Below are positions 18,131 to 28,784 of a stretch of DNA of 64,000 nucleotides, piece after piece. The notes under the pieces were generated by a model. It searched no databases and was not told the DNA's origin. It was given only the letters and a program-made list of their open reading frames with translations. The first letter of the stretch is position 1, and each line of letters opens with the position of its first letter. Made by a program: the position numbers and the translations under genes. Source of the DNA: Chenggangzhangella methanolivorans (lineage in GTDB: Bacteria; Pseudomonadota; Alphaproteobacteria; Rhizobiales; Methylopilaceae); NCBI RefSeq assembly GCF_019797865.1, contig NZ_CP081869.1, positions 5,284,501 to 5,348,500 of the forward strand. The letters are read 5' to 3'.

Positions 18131-19314
18131 TCACCGCGACGCCAGCAACCGTCCGGCGTTCAGGAACCGCATCGGATCCACCGCCTCGCCGTTGACGCGG
18201 GTCTCGTAGTGGAGATGCGGGCCGGTGGAGCGGCCGGTGGAGCCGACGCGGCCGACCACCGAGCCGATCTCGACCTGGTCTCCGTCCTTCACGAGGATCG
18301 ACGACAGGTGTCCGTAGCGGGTCACGAGACCTCCGCCATGGTCGATCTCGACCATCAGGCCGTAACCCCCGCTCCACTCGGCGTTGGTCACGCGCCCGGC
18401 CGCGGTGGCGCGGGCCGGCTCGCCCTGTTCCCGTTCAAAGTCCACGCCGGCGTGGAAGGCGACGCGGCCGAGGAACGGATCGGGCCGCGCGCCGAAACCG
18501 CTCGAGATCGTCGCGGCGGGGACGGGCAGGCGGATGGGCGCCCGGCGAGCCCGCGCTCGAACGCCGTGACGGCGACGCGGTCGGCCTCGACCTCGAGCGC
18601 CCGACTTTCGAAAGTGAGGGCGCCCGCGGGGAGGGGCTCGAACGGCCCGCCGCGCGCCCGGCCGTCGCCGACGGCGGGGCGACGGATGCGCGCCGCGTCA
18701 TAGACCTGCTCCAGCGTCTTGCGGCGCTCGGAGGTGCGGATCGCCAGCCCTTCGAGCGCGCGGGCCTGATCGACTTCGATCGCGTCGAGCGAGGCCGACA
18801 TGCGATCGGCGGCGTCGCCGGACGACGAACGCAGTTCGGGAGCGCCGTGGCTTTCGACGTCGAGCGGCTGTGGCTTCGCCGCCGCCGCCGGAGACGGGCG
18901 CTCGGCGCGGGCGGAAAGGCCCGCCCCGAGATCGGCGAGCTCGTCGAGACGGCTCTGACGTTTTTCGATCGCGGCCTGGCGCGCCGCGAGTTCGGCGAAG
19001 CGATCGTCCATTCCCGAAGCCGCCACGAGACTGCGGGTGCGGGCGCGCTCCAGCTCGTCGCGCAGCGTGGCGAGATGCGCCTCATAGACGTTCGCGGAGG
19101 CGTTGGCGCCGGCCCTGAGCTCGGCCACGACGGTGTCGTGGAAGATCATGTAGGCCGCTGACGACAGCGACCAGACGACGATCGCCAGCAGGGAGGCCAC
19201 GACGGCGAAAACGCCGTAGCGCGGCAGCCGCACCGCCATGCGCCGTCCGCCGCGCTCGATGACGATCCGCTCGCCCTGGCTTGCGCCATACCCCTTGGCC
19301 CCTGCGACCGGCAT
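18131..19314 (-). CDS. M23-family metallopeptidase (membrane-anchored, DipM/LytM-like), one frameshift
   Basis: Likely peptidoglycan endopeptidase or regulator of division amidases. About 394 residues: an N-terminal membrane helix (YGVFAVVASLLAIVVWSLSSAAYM), a long coiled coil (about 75-230), and a C-terminal LytM domain. Zinc and catalytic motifs are present: FHAGVDFE, RYGHLSS and PHLHYE, so it is probably active. The frame breaks near 18545; adding one G to a GGG run gives LPVPAATISSGFGARPDPF, which joins the two halves, and the total length agrees with one lost base. The gene is next to prfB and upstream of bcp. Confidence 0.85.
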
Positions 19315-19401
19315 CGAATCCCTCCAGCGGAAACACTGAGGGATCGTGGGCGGTTAGGGTTAATCAGCAGATAACGCCGGGGTCTTGGGCGGCAGGTTCG
19401 C

Positions 19402-19872
19402 CTAGAGCGCCCTGACCGCGGCGAGCACGGCGTCGGCGTGGCCGTCGACCTTCACCTTCTCCCACACTTTTGCGATGTTTCCGTCGCGGTCGATCAGCAC
19501 CGTGGTGCGGGCGACGCCCATGAAATTCTTGCCGTACATGCTCTTTTCCCGCCAGACGCCATAGGCTTCGAGCATCGACTTCTCCTCGTCGGCCGCAAGA
19601 TCGAAGCCGAGACCGTGCTTGGCCCTGAACTTGTCGTGGCTCGCGACGCTGTCGGGCGAAACGCCGACCACCACCGCCCCGGCGGCTTCGAAGTCGCCCT
19701 TCAGGCGATTGAAGTCGATCGCCTCCTTGGTGCAGCCGCTGGTGTCGTCCTTCGGATAGAAATAAAGCGCCACCGCCTTACCCTTGAGAGACGCGAGGCT
19801 GATCGATCCGCCTCCGGACGCCGGAAGCTCGAAATCGGGCGCGGGCGATCCGACGGTAAGCGCATGTGGCAT
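19402..19872 (-). CDS. bcp: Peroxiredoxin of the BCP/PrxQ group
   Basis: Reduces hydrogen and organic peroxides through a reactive Cys. 156 residues with the thioredoxin-like fold. The peroxidatic Cys is in KDDTSGCTKEA (about residue 47). Position +5, where E. coli Bcp has its resolving Cys, is Ile/Ala here (CTKEAIDFN), so this is a one-Cys-type or alternative-resolving member. The frame is intact and the start MPHALTVGSPAPDFELPA is canonical. Confidence 0.9.
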   Translation of the reverse strand: MPHALTVGSPAPDFELPASGGGSISLASLKGKAVALYFYPKDDTSGCTKEAIDFNRLKGDFEAAGAVVVGVSPDSVASHDKFRAKHGLGFDLAADEEKSMLEAYGVWREKSMYGKNFMGVARTTVLIDRDGNIAKVWEKVKVDGHADAVLAAVRAL

Positions 19873-20050
19873 TGGACGTCCTCCAGAGGCTTCATGAAAA
19901 CGCCGCTTAGGGCGTGGAATAGCTTGCGGCGGACGTCAGGATGAAACACGGTCCCGCGGCCGGGTCCAGCCGCTTCGGCGAGACGGTTGAGTCCCGCCGT
20001 CACACGCGCGTCCGACGGGGCGCCTGCCCGGAGGAGACCCGTATCTCGGA

Positions 20051-23000
20051 ATGCCGGACGCGTCAGGGATCGAAAAGCCGGTGATCGATGGCGGACGGAC
20101 GGACTCGTCCGCGGCCGCGCAACCGTCTGTGAGCCGGCGCAAGCGGCTTGCGGCGTTCGCGTTTCCACGCCGGCGGGTTCGGGCCGACGGGCTTCCCGCC
20201 TCGCCGAAGCCGACGGCGCGGCGGATCCTCAGCCTTGCGCTCAGCGGCGTCGCGGCGCTCGTCGCAGTCGCGGCGGCGGTCTGGCTCGCCATCCTCTATC
20301 TGCCGATTCCCGCCTCTCAGGTCGCGCCTCGCGTGCAGGCGGCGCTGCAGGAGCGGCTCGGCGCAAGTTATGCGGTCAAGATCGACGACGCCGAGCTCCA
20401 GCGCGGACCGGACGGCGTCGAGCTGCGGCTCGTGGACCTCACCATCACGGAAGCCGGAGGCGGCCCTGTGGTGGCGAGCGTTCCGAGGGCGGAGCTTCGT
20501 CTCGACGGGATGAGCCTGCTTGCAGGCGACGTGAAGATCCGCACCGTCCATGTGACCGATCCCCGGCTCGACATGCGCTTCGACATGGCGGTGGACGCGG
20601 CGTCGAAGAACTCCGACTTGCCTGACCGCATCCTCGCCGCCATCGGAGACCTCGACCGTCTGCTCGGCGCGGACGGGGCCGCGGGCGCGCTCGAGGAGGT
20701 GGAGGTCACGGGAGCGACCGTCCTGATCGCGCCGCGCGCCCGCGCGCCGCTGTCGCTTGACGGCGTCGACCTCAGACTGTCGCGCGGGGCAGGGGGGGCG
20801 CTTGCGCTCACCGCTTCCTCGGCGCGGGCGGAAGACCGCTGGACCACGGCGGTGACGGTCTCGGCGTCGGCGCCGGACCAATCGCGTTCGCTCGACCTCG
20901 GGCTCGAGAACGTCGATCTCGCGCCCTATTCCGCGCCGTTCGCCGAAAAGGCCGGCGCGTCGCCCGCCAAGGGACGCCTGTCCGGTCATTTCAGCGCCCG
21001 GATCGGACGAGAGGCGACGCTGCTGGCCGCCGAAGGCCGGCTCGAGGCCCGCGGCCTTCAGTTCGCCTTGCCAGGACCTGCCCGCGCCGAAGGAGAACGG
21101 ACGGCGGTCCGCCATCTCGGTGGACCGCCTTCAACTTGCGACCCGCTGGGATCCGGTTCGACGGGCGCTCGTGATCGAACCGTCGCAGATCCGCGGGCCC
21201 GGCGGTCAGTTGGCGTTTTCCGGCCTACTGACGGCGCCGTCCGGGCCCGGAAAGCCGTGGGCGGCCGAGGTCTCGGGCGGGGACGTCCTGCTTTCCGGCG
21301 ACACCCAGGCCGATCCCCCCTTGAGGCTCGACCGCATCGACCTGTCCGCGACCTTCGATCCGACCGCCGGCGTGCTCGAAATCGTGCGCGGCCAGCTTCA
21401 GGGCCCGACCGCTCACGCCGCGCTGACGGGGCTCGTCCGCTTCGAGGGCGCCAGTCCCGCGGTTCGCCTCGGTCTGGTGTCGACCTCCATGCCGGCCTCC
21501 TGCAGTGAAGCGGCTCTGGCCGTTCTTCCTCGGGACTTCGATCCGCGAGTGGGTGGTGGAGAATGTCGGCGCAGGCACGGTCGATGGTCTCTCGCTGACC
21601 CTCGACGTGCCCTCCGGAGCTTTCGCCGCCATGGGGCCGCACGATCCGCTGCCTCCCGGTTCGATGTCGCTCGACATTCCCTTCACCGAAGGCACGCTGC
21701 GGGGCTCCGCCAGCTTGCCCTGGATCGAGAAGGCGAAGGGCCGGGTGCTCGCCACCTCGCGCAAGGTCGACGTGACGATCGAGCGCGCCGAGATCCCAAG
21801 CTCGGAGGCCGACGGTCCGCTTGCGGTGCAGAACGTGCTGTTTCGCGTCGACGATCTCGCGCCGCGCTATCCGAAGGCGCGGGTGACCCTGACCGTCGAC
21901 GGGTCGCTGCGTCGCGCGCTCACCCTCGTCGGCTCGGGCCAACTCGGCCAAAACCCCATTCCGCAGCAGCTCGACGTCAGCAAGGTCTCGGGCAAGGTGA
22001 CCTCCGACGTCGCGATCGACGTCGAGCTCAGCCATCCGCCGGGCCAGTCGCCGCCGCCTGTCGTCAAGGTCACGGCGGAGGCGCGCGACGTCAGGATCGC
22101 GGGCGTGTTCGCGGGCCGCAACTTCGAGCGGGGGACGCTCTCGCTGAAGGCAGGCGACCAGCCGACGACGCTCAGCGGAAAGGGACAGGTGGGCGGCGCG
22201 CCCGCCGTCGTGCAGATCACCGAGACGCCGGGCTCGGACGGCGCTCCGCCGCGCCGCAAGCTTGCCGTGACGCTGACCGCCGACGCGACCGACCTCCAGA
22301 AGCTCGGTCTCGATATACCGGGCGCGCTGACGGGATCGATCCCGCTGTCGGCCGACATCATGCTCGACGACCAGAGCGCGCCCATGGTGGTGAAGGCCGA
22401 CCTCGCCGCGGTCGGCATCGACGGCGTGGTGCCGGGCTTCAGGAAGCCCGCAGGGCGCGCAGGCCGCCTCGGCTTCGTGGTCGAGAAGGGGTCAGACAAG
22501 ACCACGCTCAAAGACTTCGTGCTGGAAAGCGGCGACAGGAGCGTTCGCGGCACGATCGAATTCGGCCCGAAGGGCGATCTTCTCTCGGCGAACCTGCCGA
22601 TCTACCGGCCGGGTCCCGGCGACGACGCGAAGGTGGAGATCGACAAGGCCAAGGGCGGCGTCACGGCGATTGCGGTTCAGGGCGCGGCGCTCGACCTCAA
22701 GCCGATCCTCGACAAGGTTCGCGGGAAGCCCGGCCCTGGCGGCGGCGCGGCGAAATCCGACAGCAGCTCGGCCCCGAAGAACCTCGACGTCACCGCCAAG
22801 CTCGGCACCGGGCTCGGCTACGGCGACGAGGCCGTAGCGGGGCTCGACGTGAAGCTCGCGGTGCGCGACGGCAAGGTGCGCGAGGCGGAGGGATCGGGGC
22901 GCGTCGGATCCGCCCCGATCTCCTTCGCCACCGGCGAGGACGGGCGGCTTGCCGTGAAGGGCGGCGACGCCGGTTCCTTCTTCCGTTTCGCCGACCTCTA

Positions 23001-23589
23001 CGGCCGCATCGACGGCGGCGCGTTCGACCTCAACGCCTCGCTCGCCGGCGGCCCAGGCGTTCTGCGCATCCGGAATTTCTCGGTCCGCAACGAGACCGCG
23101 CTGGAGCGGGTGCGGCGAACCACCAACGCCGATCAGGGCGCGGCCGCGGCCGCGGCCTCGCGCGGCGCGACGCGCTTCGACCGCCTGCAGGTGCAGTTCG
23201 TCCAGTCGACCGGAATGATCAAGGTGGACGAGGCCGTGGTCTACGGGCCCACGATCGGCGCGACCATGTCGGGCACGGTGAACTACGCCGCCGACAAGGT
23301 CGATCTCGTCGGCACCTTCGTGCCGATCTACGCTCTCAACAATCTCGTCAGCCGGGTGCCGATCATCGGAGCGCTGCTCGGCGGCGGCAAGAACGGCGGC
23401 CTCGTGGGCGTGACGTTCCAGGTGCGAGGCGCGACCAACCAGCCGGCGGTCGTGATCAATCCAATGTCGGCGGTCGCGCCGGGATTTTTCCGGAAGCTGT
23501 TCGAGTTCCGCCAGAGCGCGCCGAGCGGGGACGCCGCGACAGGAAGCACGAGCGGCGGCAACGCCGCCGATGGGGCGACCGCGCAGTAG
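20051..23589 (+). CDS. AsmA-like / DUF3971 large envelope protein, two frameshifts
   Basis: About 1,180 residues. A Pro/Arg-rich cytoplasmic head is followed by one membrane helix (LALSGVAALVAVAAAVWLAILYL) and a very long periplasmic beta-rich region: the DUF3971-like part (SQVAPRVQAALQERLGASYAV, VELRLVDLTI) and an AsmA-like C-terminal region near the end (FDRLQVQFVQSTGMIKVDEA, GTVNYAADKVDLVGTF, GALLGGGKNGGLVGVTFQV). Relatives such as YhdP and TamB are thought to form bridges that move phospholipids between the membranes. Frame changes occur near 21070 and 21500; the shifted readings (FALPQDLPAPKENGRRSAIS and KRLWPFFLGTSIREWV) join cleanly. Exact partner or cargo is unknown. Confidence 0.85.
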
Positions 23590-23595
23590 CGGCGG

Positions 23596-23638
23596 CTGAA
23601 GCCGACCGCGCGCTTCGAGACGCGCGCAGTTCAGCCCG
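23596..23638. repeat. Partial copy of the palindromic intergenic repeat
   Basis: Contains GCGCGCTTCGAGACGC and GCGCAGTTCAGCCC, shared with the copies at 16201 and 50488, but lacks the central GAGGAG arm. Its outer ends GGCTGAA / TTCAGCC are themselves inverted. It sits between two convergent genes and might act as a bidirectional terminator. Confidence 0.6.
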
Positions 23639-23644
23639 AGCGCG

Positions 23645-24901
23645 TCAGCCGGCTGGCCGCAGCAGCACGTGCTTCTTGCGGCCGAGCGAAAGCTTGATCA
23701 CGCCGTCGACGAGATCCGCCGAGGTCAGCGTCGCGCGCTCGTCGGTGACCGGCGCGTCATTCACCCGCAGGCCGCCGCCCTTCACCTGACGGCGCGCCTC
23801 CCCGTTCGACGCGACGAGCCCGGCGAGTTCGGCGAACGCCGTCAGCACGCCGACGCCCGCCGAAAGCGCCGCGGCGTCGACCTCGACGGTCGGCAGCGAT
23901 TGGGCAAGCGCGCCTTCCTCGAAGGTCTTGCGGGCGGTCTCGAGCGCGGCCTCGGCCGCCGCGCGGCCATGGACGATCGCGGTGGCTTCGGTGGCCAACA
24001 CCTTCTTGGCCTCGTTGATCTCGTTGCCCTGGAGCGCGCCGAGCCGCGCGATCTCGTCGAGCGGCAGGTCGGTGAAGAGCTTCAGGAACCGCTCGACGTC
24101 GGCGTCGTCGACGTTGCGCCAGTACTGCCAGAAGGCGAAGGGACCGGTCATGTCGGCGTTGAGCCACACCGCGCCGCCCGCGGTCTTGCCCATCTTGGCG
24201 CCGGACGCGGTGGTGATCAGCGGGCAGGTGAGCGCGAAAAGCTGCGCCTGGTCGACCCGGCGGCCGAGCTCGATGCCGTTGACGATGTTGCCCCACTGGT
24301 CCGAGCCGCCCATCTGCAGCCGGCAGCCGTAGCGGCGGTTCAGCTCCAGGAAGTCGTAGGCCTGCAGGATCATGTAGTTGAACTCGAGGAAGGAGAACGG
24401 CTGCTCCTGCTCGAGGCGGCTCTTCACGCTGTCGAACGACAGCATGCGGTTGACCGAGAAGTGGCGGCCGATTTCTCGCAGGAACGGCACATATTCCAGC
24501 TGGTCGAGCCACTCGGCGTTGTCGACCATGACGGCGTCGCCCGCGCCCTCGCCGAAGCTCATGAACTGGGTGAAGACGCCTCTGATCGTCGCCTTGTTGG
24601 CCGCGATCGCGGCGTCGTCGAGAAGCGGACGCTGGGTGTCGCGGAACGAGGGATCGCCGATCTTGGTGGTGCCGCCGCCCATCAGCACGATCGGCTTGTG
24701 GCCGGCCTGCTGGAGCCGGCGCAGCATCATGATGTTGGCCATATGGCCGACATGGAGCGAGGCCGCGGTCAGATCGTAGCCGATATAGGCCGTGACCCGG
24801 CCCTCCGACGCCAGCTTGTCGAGTTCGTGCGGCTCGGAGACCTGATGGATCTGCCCGCGCTCGTCGAGCAGGCGCAGAAGGTCGGAGGCGTAGGCGGTCA
24901 T
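23645..24901 (-). CDS. tyrS: Tyrosyl-tRNA synthetase
   Basis: Charges tRNA-Tyr. 418 residues. The class I signatures are HVGHMAN for HIGH and KMGKT for [32 protein letters not shown] and [13 protein letters not shown] are tyrosine-site segments. The C terminus is an S4-like RNA-binding domain ([19 protein letters not shown]). The ATG at 24901 fits the family start [20 protein letters not shown]; upstream codons in frame extend into the intergenic region. The frame is intact. Confidence 0.95.
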   Translation of the reverse strand: MTAYASDLLRLLDERGQIHQVSEPHELDKLASEGRVTAYIGYDLTAASLHVGHMANIMMLRRLQQAGHKPIVLMGGGTTKIGDPSFRDTQRPLLDDAAIAANKATIRGVFTQFMSFGEGAGDAVMVDNAEWLDQLEYVPFLREIGRHFSVNRMLSFDSVKSRLEQEQPFSFLEFNYMILQAYDFLELNRRYGCRLQMGGSDQWGNIVNGIELGRRVDQAQLFALTCPLITTASGAKMGKTAGGAVWLNADMTGPFAFWQYWRNVDDADVERFLKLFTDLPLDEIARLGALQGNEINEAKKVLATEATAIVHGRAAAEAALETARKTFEEGALAQSLPTVEVDAAALSAGVGVLTAFAELAGLVASNGEARRQVKGGGLRVNDAPVTDERATLTSADLVDGVIKLSLGRKKHVLLRPAG

Positions 24902-24998
24902 CAGAAAAGCTCGGTCGGCGAGGCGGAAAGAAGAGCGCGGTGTGTAGCAGGTTCGCGGACCAAATCCACGCCGAACGCCTGTTCGATCGCGCACGCAA

Positions 24999-25027
24999 AG
25001 ATGGTTAACGTTTTTGCGCCACCATCT
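24999..25027. promoter_or_regulatory. Inverted repeat in the tyrS / DUF2778 divergent region
   Basis: Perfect 7-bp arms AGATGGT and ACCATCT with a 15-base spacer containing GTTAACGTTTTT. It lies 98 bases before tyrS and 101 before the DUF2778 gene. It could be an operator or an RNA hairpin; no known regulator motif is matched. Confidence 0.3.
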
Positions 25028-25127
25028 GGAGGACTAAGCTGAAGCCTCACGACGCCGATCGTGTCGGGCCGCGGCGAAAGTCTTGGGAGTAACCGACCGC
25101 GCCGTTGGCGTCGGGGGATGCCGGTCG

Positions 25128-26342
25128 ATGAGTGCAAGCGTTCGCGTAGCGGGTTCGGGCCGCAGGGGCCGGCTGATCTGTGTCGGGGCGGGGCTGTTCC
25201 TGGCGAGCGGCGGCGCGATCGCGGCATTGCTTGCCGTGACGTCGATGGCGACCGCAAACCTCGTCGCCGCGGCCTCGCATCGCCCGGGAGCGCTCGCGGA
25301 TTGGCGCCAGCCTCAGGTCGCTTCGGGGGCGGGGACTTCAGCGGGAAAATGGTCCGCGCTGTTCGCCGAACATGACGCCGAGTTCGGGCGTGGGGGCTCC
25401 AAGGCTCTCGGCGAGAAACTGGCGACGCTCGGCGCCGAGATGAGCGAGGCTCGCGTCGCACAGGATCAGAGGCCGTCGGCCGTCAGGATCGCCTCGCTCG
25501 GACCGGCGCCGGCCCGGGCGATCGAGCCGGTGCCAGCTCCTCGCGTGATCGCGCCGGCGCCGCCCGTCGAAGCGTCCGTGGTCCCGCCGACGCCTGTCGT
25601 CCGGCTCGCCGCGCTGGAGCAGCCTGCGCCGGCTCCGGCGATTGTCGAGCCGATGGCGGTCGAACGGCCCCTGGTCGCGGAGCCGGTCGTCGTGCCTGTC
25701 CCGAGGCCGCGTCCAGTCGAGTTCGCCCGCCTGTCGCAACCGGTCGCGCCCTTGCGCGCCGAGGCCACGGTCGTTCGGCCGGAGACCAAGGCGCCCGGGG
25801 CTCCGTCTCCTCGGCCCACTGCGCTCGCCTATGCGGCTCCCGAGACCGAAACGAAGACCGACACCCCCGGCGGCTTCTTCAGCAGCCTGCTCGGCCGCGA
25901 CGACGCTTCGCGTCTGCTTTCCGGCCGGCGGGGGATTGCGATCTACGACATCGCCTCCGCGACCGTGCGCCTGCCGAACGGCGAGCGACTCGAGGCGCAT
26001 TCGGGCCTCGCGCACAGGCAGGACAACGCAGCCTATGTGCGCGAAAAAAACCGCGGCCCGACGCCGCCCAACGTCTACGACATGAGAATGCGCGAGGCCC
26101 TGTTCCACGGCACTGAAGCCATTCGGCTGCTGCCGCGCGATCAGAAGAAAGTCTTCAATCGCGACGGCCTGCTGGCTCATTCCTACATGTACGCTGGCGG
26201 CGGCCCCCGCTCGCAGTCGAACGGTTGCGTCGTCTTCAAGGATTACGGCCGCTTCCTGAGAGCCTTCAAAGCCGGCGAGATCGCCAAGCTCGTCGTGGTG
26301 CCGAACATGGCGGCGCTGCCCACCTACATGGCGGGTCTCTGA
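25128..26342 (+). CDS. DUF2778 / Tlde1-like L,D-transpeptidase-fold protein, membrane-anchored
   Basis: 404 residues from ATG 25128: a basic head (VRVAGSGRRGRL), one membrane helix (ICVGAGLFLASGGAIAALLAV), a Pro/Ala/Val-rich linker of about 170 residues, and a C-terminal DUF2778 domain. That domain reads GIAIYDIASATVRLPNGERL, LEAHSGLAHRQDN, PPNVYDMRMREALFHGTEA and LLAHSYMYAGG, and ends SQSNGCVVFKDYGRF. The His of LLAHSY and Cys of SNGCV fit the catalytic His/Cys of L,D-transpeptidases. Related Tlde1 type VI effectors attack peptidoglycan tetrapeptides; here, with a membrane anchor, no immunity gene and no secretion genes nearby, a housekeeping cell-wall role is more likely. TTG at 25083 is an alternative start. 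Confidence 0.8.
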   Translation: MSASVRVAGSGRRGRLICVGAGLFLASGGAIAALLAVTSMATANLVAAASHRPGALADWRQPQVASGAGTSAGKWSALFAEHDAEFGRGGSKALGEKLATLGAEMSEARVAQDQRPSAVRIASLGPAPARAIEPVPAPRVIAPAPPVEASVVPPTPVVRLAALEQPAPAPAIVEPMAVERPLVAEPVVVPVPRPRPVEFARLSQPVAPLRAEATVVRPETKAPGAPSPRPTALAYAAPETETKTDTPGGFFSSLLGRDDASRLLSGRRGIAIYDIASATVRLPNGERLEAHSGLAHRQDNAAYVREKNRGPTPPNVYDMRMREALFHGTEAIRLLPRDQKKVFNRDGLLAHSYMYAGGGPRSQSNGCVVFKDYGRFLRAFKAGEIAKLVVVPNMAALPTYMAGL

Positions 26343-26492
26343 GCGTCCGGGCGCGCAAAAGAAGCGTTCTTGCCTGTCCGCTGCGTTGTATGTGCCCATA
26401 CGCAACGGGACTTCGGATAAGCGCGCCCTAAGTCGCGCGCGTCGCCAGTCGCCGCGAGACTGCGGCCGCGGCGAAATCCAAAGGATCATTCC

Positions 26493-27548
26493 ATGTTTTC
26501 ATGCACCGGATATGCCGCCGAAGCCGCCGACAAGCCGCTCGCTCCGTTCAGCTTTGAGCGTCGCGCCCTGCGCCCGAGCGACGTGCGCATCGAGATCGCC
26601 TATTGCGGCGTCTGCCATTCCGACCTGCACCAGGCCCGCAACGAGTGGAAGAACACCGTCTATCCCTGTCTCCCGGGCCACGAGATCGTCGGCAAGGTTG
26701 TCGAGGTCGGCCCGCAGGTGACCAAGTTCAAGGTCGGCCAGAACGCCGCGATCGGCTGCCTGGTCGACAGTTGCCGCAGCTGCGCGAGCTGCAAGGAAGG
26801 GCTCGAGCAATATTGCGAGAACGGTTTCGTCGGCACCTATAACGGCGCCGACAAGCAGACCGGCGAGAACACCTACGGCGGCTATTCCGACCAGATCGTC
26901 TGCGACGAGAGCTTCGTCCTCCACCTTCCGGACAATCTCGATCTCGCGGCCGCGGCGCCGCTGCTCTGCGCCGGCATCACCACGTATTCGCCGCTCAAGC
27001 GCTGGAAGGTCGGGCCCGGCCAGAAGGTCGGCATCGTGGGCCTCGGCGGCCTGGGGCATATGGGCGTGAAGCTCGCCCACGCCATGGGGGCCCATGTGGT
27101 GCTGTTCACCACCTCTCCGAACAAGGTCGAGGACGCCAAGAAGCTCGGCGCCGACGAGGTCGTGATCTCGAAGGACAAGGAGCAGATGCAGGCCCACGCT
27201 TCGAGCTTCGACTTCATCCTCGATTGCGTCGCGGCCAACCACGACATCAACGAATACATCTGGCTGCTGAAGCGCGACGCGACGCTGTGCCAGGTCGGCG
27301 CGCCGGAAGATCCGCTCGCCGTCGCCGTGTTCAGCCTGATCTTCTCCCGCCGCAACTTCGCCGGTTCGCTCATCGGCGGCATCGCGGAGACGCAGGAGAT
27401 GCTCGATTTCTGCGGCAAGCACGGCATCACCTCGGACATCGAGCTCATCAACATCCAGGACATCGAGAAGGCCTATGGCCGGATGCTGAAGAGCGACGTG
27501 AAGTATCGCTTCGTCGTCGACATGGCGTCGCTGAAGCAGGCCGCCTGA
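26493..27548 (+). CDS. Zinc-dependent alcohol dehydrogenase, cinnamyl-alcohol-dehydrogenase group
   Basis: 351 residues of the medium-chain dehydrogenase family. Catalytic zinc ligands: Cys of CGVCHSDLHQ, His of LPGHEIVGKV, and later Cys. Structural zinc: the CRSCASCKEGLEQYC cluster. The Rossmann motif GLGGLGHMGVKLAH follows, and the Ser after the second Gly cluster (TTSPNK) favours NADP. Relatives (E. coli YahK) reduce a range of aldehydes. It is preceded by AAAGGATC as ribosome site. An imperfect inverted repeat near 26382-26408 (CGTTGTATG / CATACGCAACG) lies upstream and might be an operator. Confidence 0.85.
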   Translation: MFSCTGYAAEAADKPLAPFSFERRALRPSDVRIEIAYCGVCHSDLHQARNEWKNTVYPCLPGHEIVGKVVEVGPQVTKFKVGQNAAIGCLVDSCRSCASCKEGLEQYCENGFVGTYNGADKQTGENTYGGYSDQIVCDESFVLHLPDNLDLAAAAPLLCAGITTYSPLKRWKVGPGQKVGIVGLGGLGHMGVKLAHAMGAHVVLFTTSPNKVEDAKKLGADEVVISKDKEQMQAHASSFDFILDCVAANHDINEYIWLLKRDATLCQVGAPEDPLAVAVFSLIFSRRNFAGSLIGGIAETQEMLDFCGKHGITSDIELINIQDIEKAYGRMLKSDVKYRFVVDMASLKQAA

Positions 27549-27670
27549 CCACGGCCGGGGCGGGGGCCGCGACTGCGGCTCCCGCCCAGCAGTCTTGACG
27601 CCGCGTTCTCTGCGACGAGCATGGGAGCGCTAAGTCGCCGCGCCCTTCGGCGCGTGCTGGAGGGCGGCGC

Positions 27671-28766
27671 ATGCGCGCGATCGGGCTGATGAGCGGGACC
27701 TCTTTCGACGGGGTCGACGTCGCGCTCGTCGAGACCGACGGCGAGCGCATCACGTCGTTCGGGCCGACCGGCTATCGACCCTATCATGCCGCCGAACGCG
27801 CGGTGCTCGCGCGGGCTTTGGGGGAGGCGGTCGGAATGACCGACCGTGACGCCCGGCCCGGCGCCGTCGCCGAGGCCGAGGAGATCGTCACCGGCGCGCA
27901 CGCCGCTGCGGTCAACGCCTTCGCGGCCGACAACGCCATCGATCTCGCGGGCGTCGACGTGGTCGGCTTTCACGGGCAGACGGTGCTGCACCGGCCGGAG
28001 GATCGCCTGACCGTCCAGATCGGCGATGGCGCCGCCTTGGCGCGGACGCTCGGACGGCCCGTGGTCTATGATTTTCGCGCCGCGGACGTCGCCGCGGGCG
28101 GGCAGGGCGCGCCGTTGGCGCCGACCATCCACCCGGTGCTCGTCGGCGGGCTCGGCCTGCCGCGGCCGCTCGCCGTTCTGAACCTTGGCGGCGTCGGCAA
28201 CGTCACCTTCATCGGCGAGGACGGCGAACTGATCGCCTTCGACACCGGCCCCGCGAACGCCCTCATGGACGACCGGCTTTCGCGCGAAACGGGCCAGGCC
28301 TTCGACGAGGACGGCCGGATCGCGGCAACGGGACGCCCGGACGACGCCGCGCTCGGCGCGCTGATGGCGCATCCCTATTTTTCGAGGCGGCCGCCGAAGT
28401 CGCTCGACCGCAATGCGTTCGACGCGACCGTCACGGACGCGCTTCCGCTCGCCGACGCGCTGGCGACGCTCGCTGCCTTCACGGCGGCGTCGGTCGCAGC
28501 GGCCGCCGCGCATCTGCCGGCCAAGCCCGCTCTCTGGATCGTCGCAGGGGGAGGGGCGAGAAACCCGACGCTCCTCACGATGCTGCGGGAGCGTCTCGGC
28601 GCCAAGGTGAAGACCGCCGACGAGATCGGTCTGGCGGCCGACGCCATCGAAGCGCAGGCCTTTGCGGTGCTGGCGGTCAGAAAGCCTCAGGGGCCTGCCT
28701 TTGACCTATCCGGGAACGACAGGGGCGCCGCGTCCGATGACCGGCGGAGTGCTGGCGCGGCCCTGA
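27671..28766 (+). CDS. anmK: Anhydro-N-acetylmuramic acid kinase, one frameshift
   Basis: Phosphorylates and opens 1,6-anhydroMurNAc, a step of cell-wall recycling. It has [14 protein letters not shown] at the N terminus (ATP/sugar loop), [33 protein letters not shown] and [11 protein letters not shown]. The frame breaks near 28683: removing one base there gives [18 protein letters not shown] and the usual end TGGVLARP with TGA at 28764-28766. Corrected length is 364 residues, as expected. It sits behind the alcohol dehydrogenase with its own spacer; the usual tyrS neighbour is nearby. Confidence 0.9.
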
Positions 28767-28784
28767 CGCAGACCCCGCGGGTCC

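Noticed and set aside
25128-26342. T6SS effector locus
   Set aside because: No Hcp, VgrG, PAAR or immunity gene within the window.
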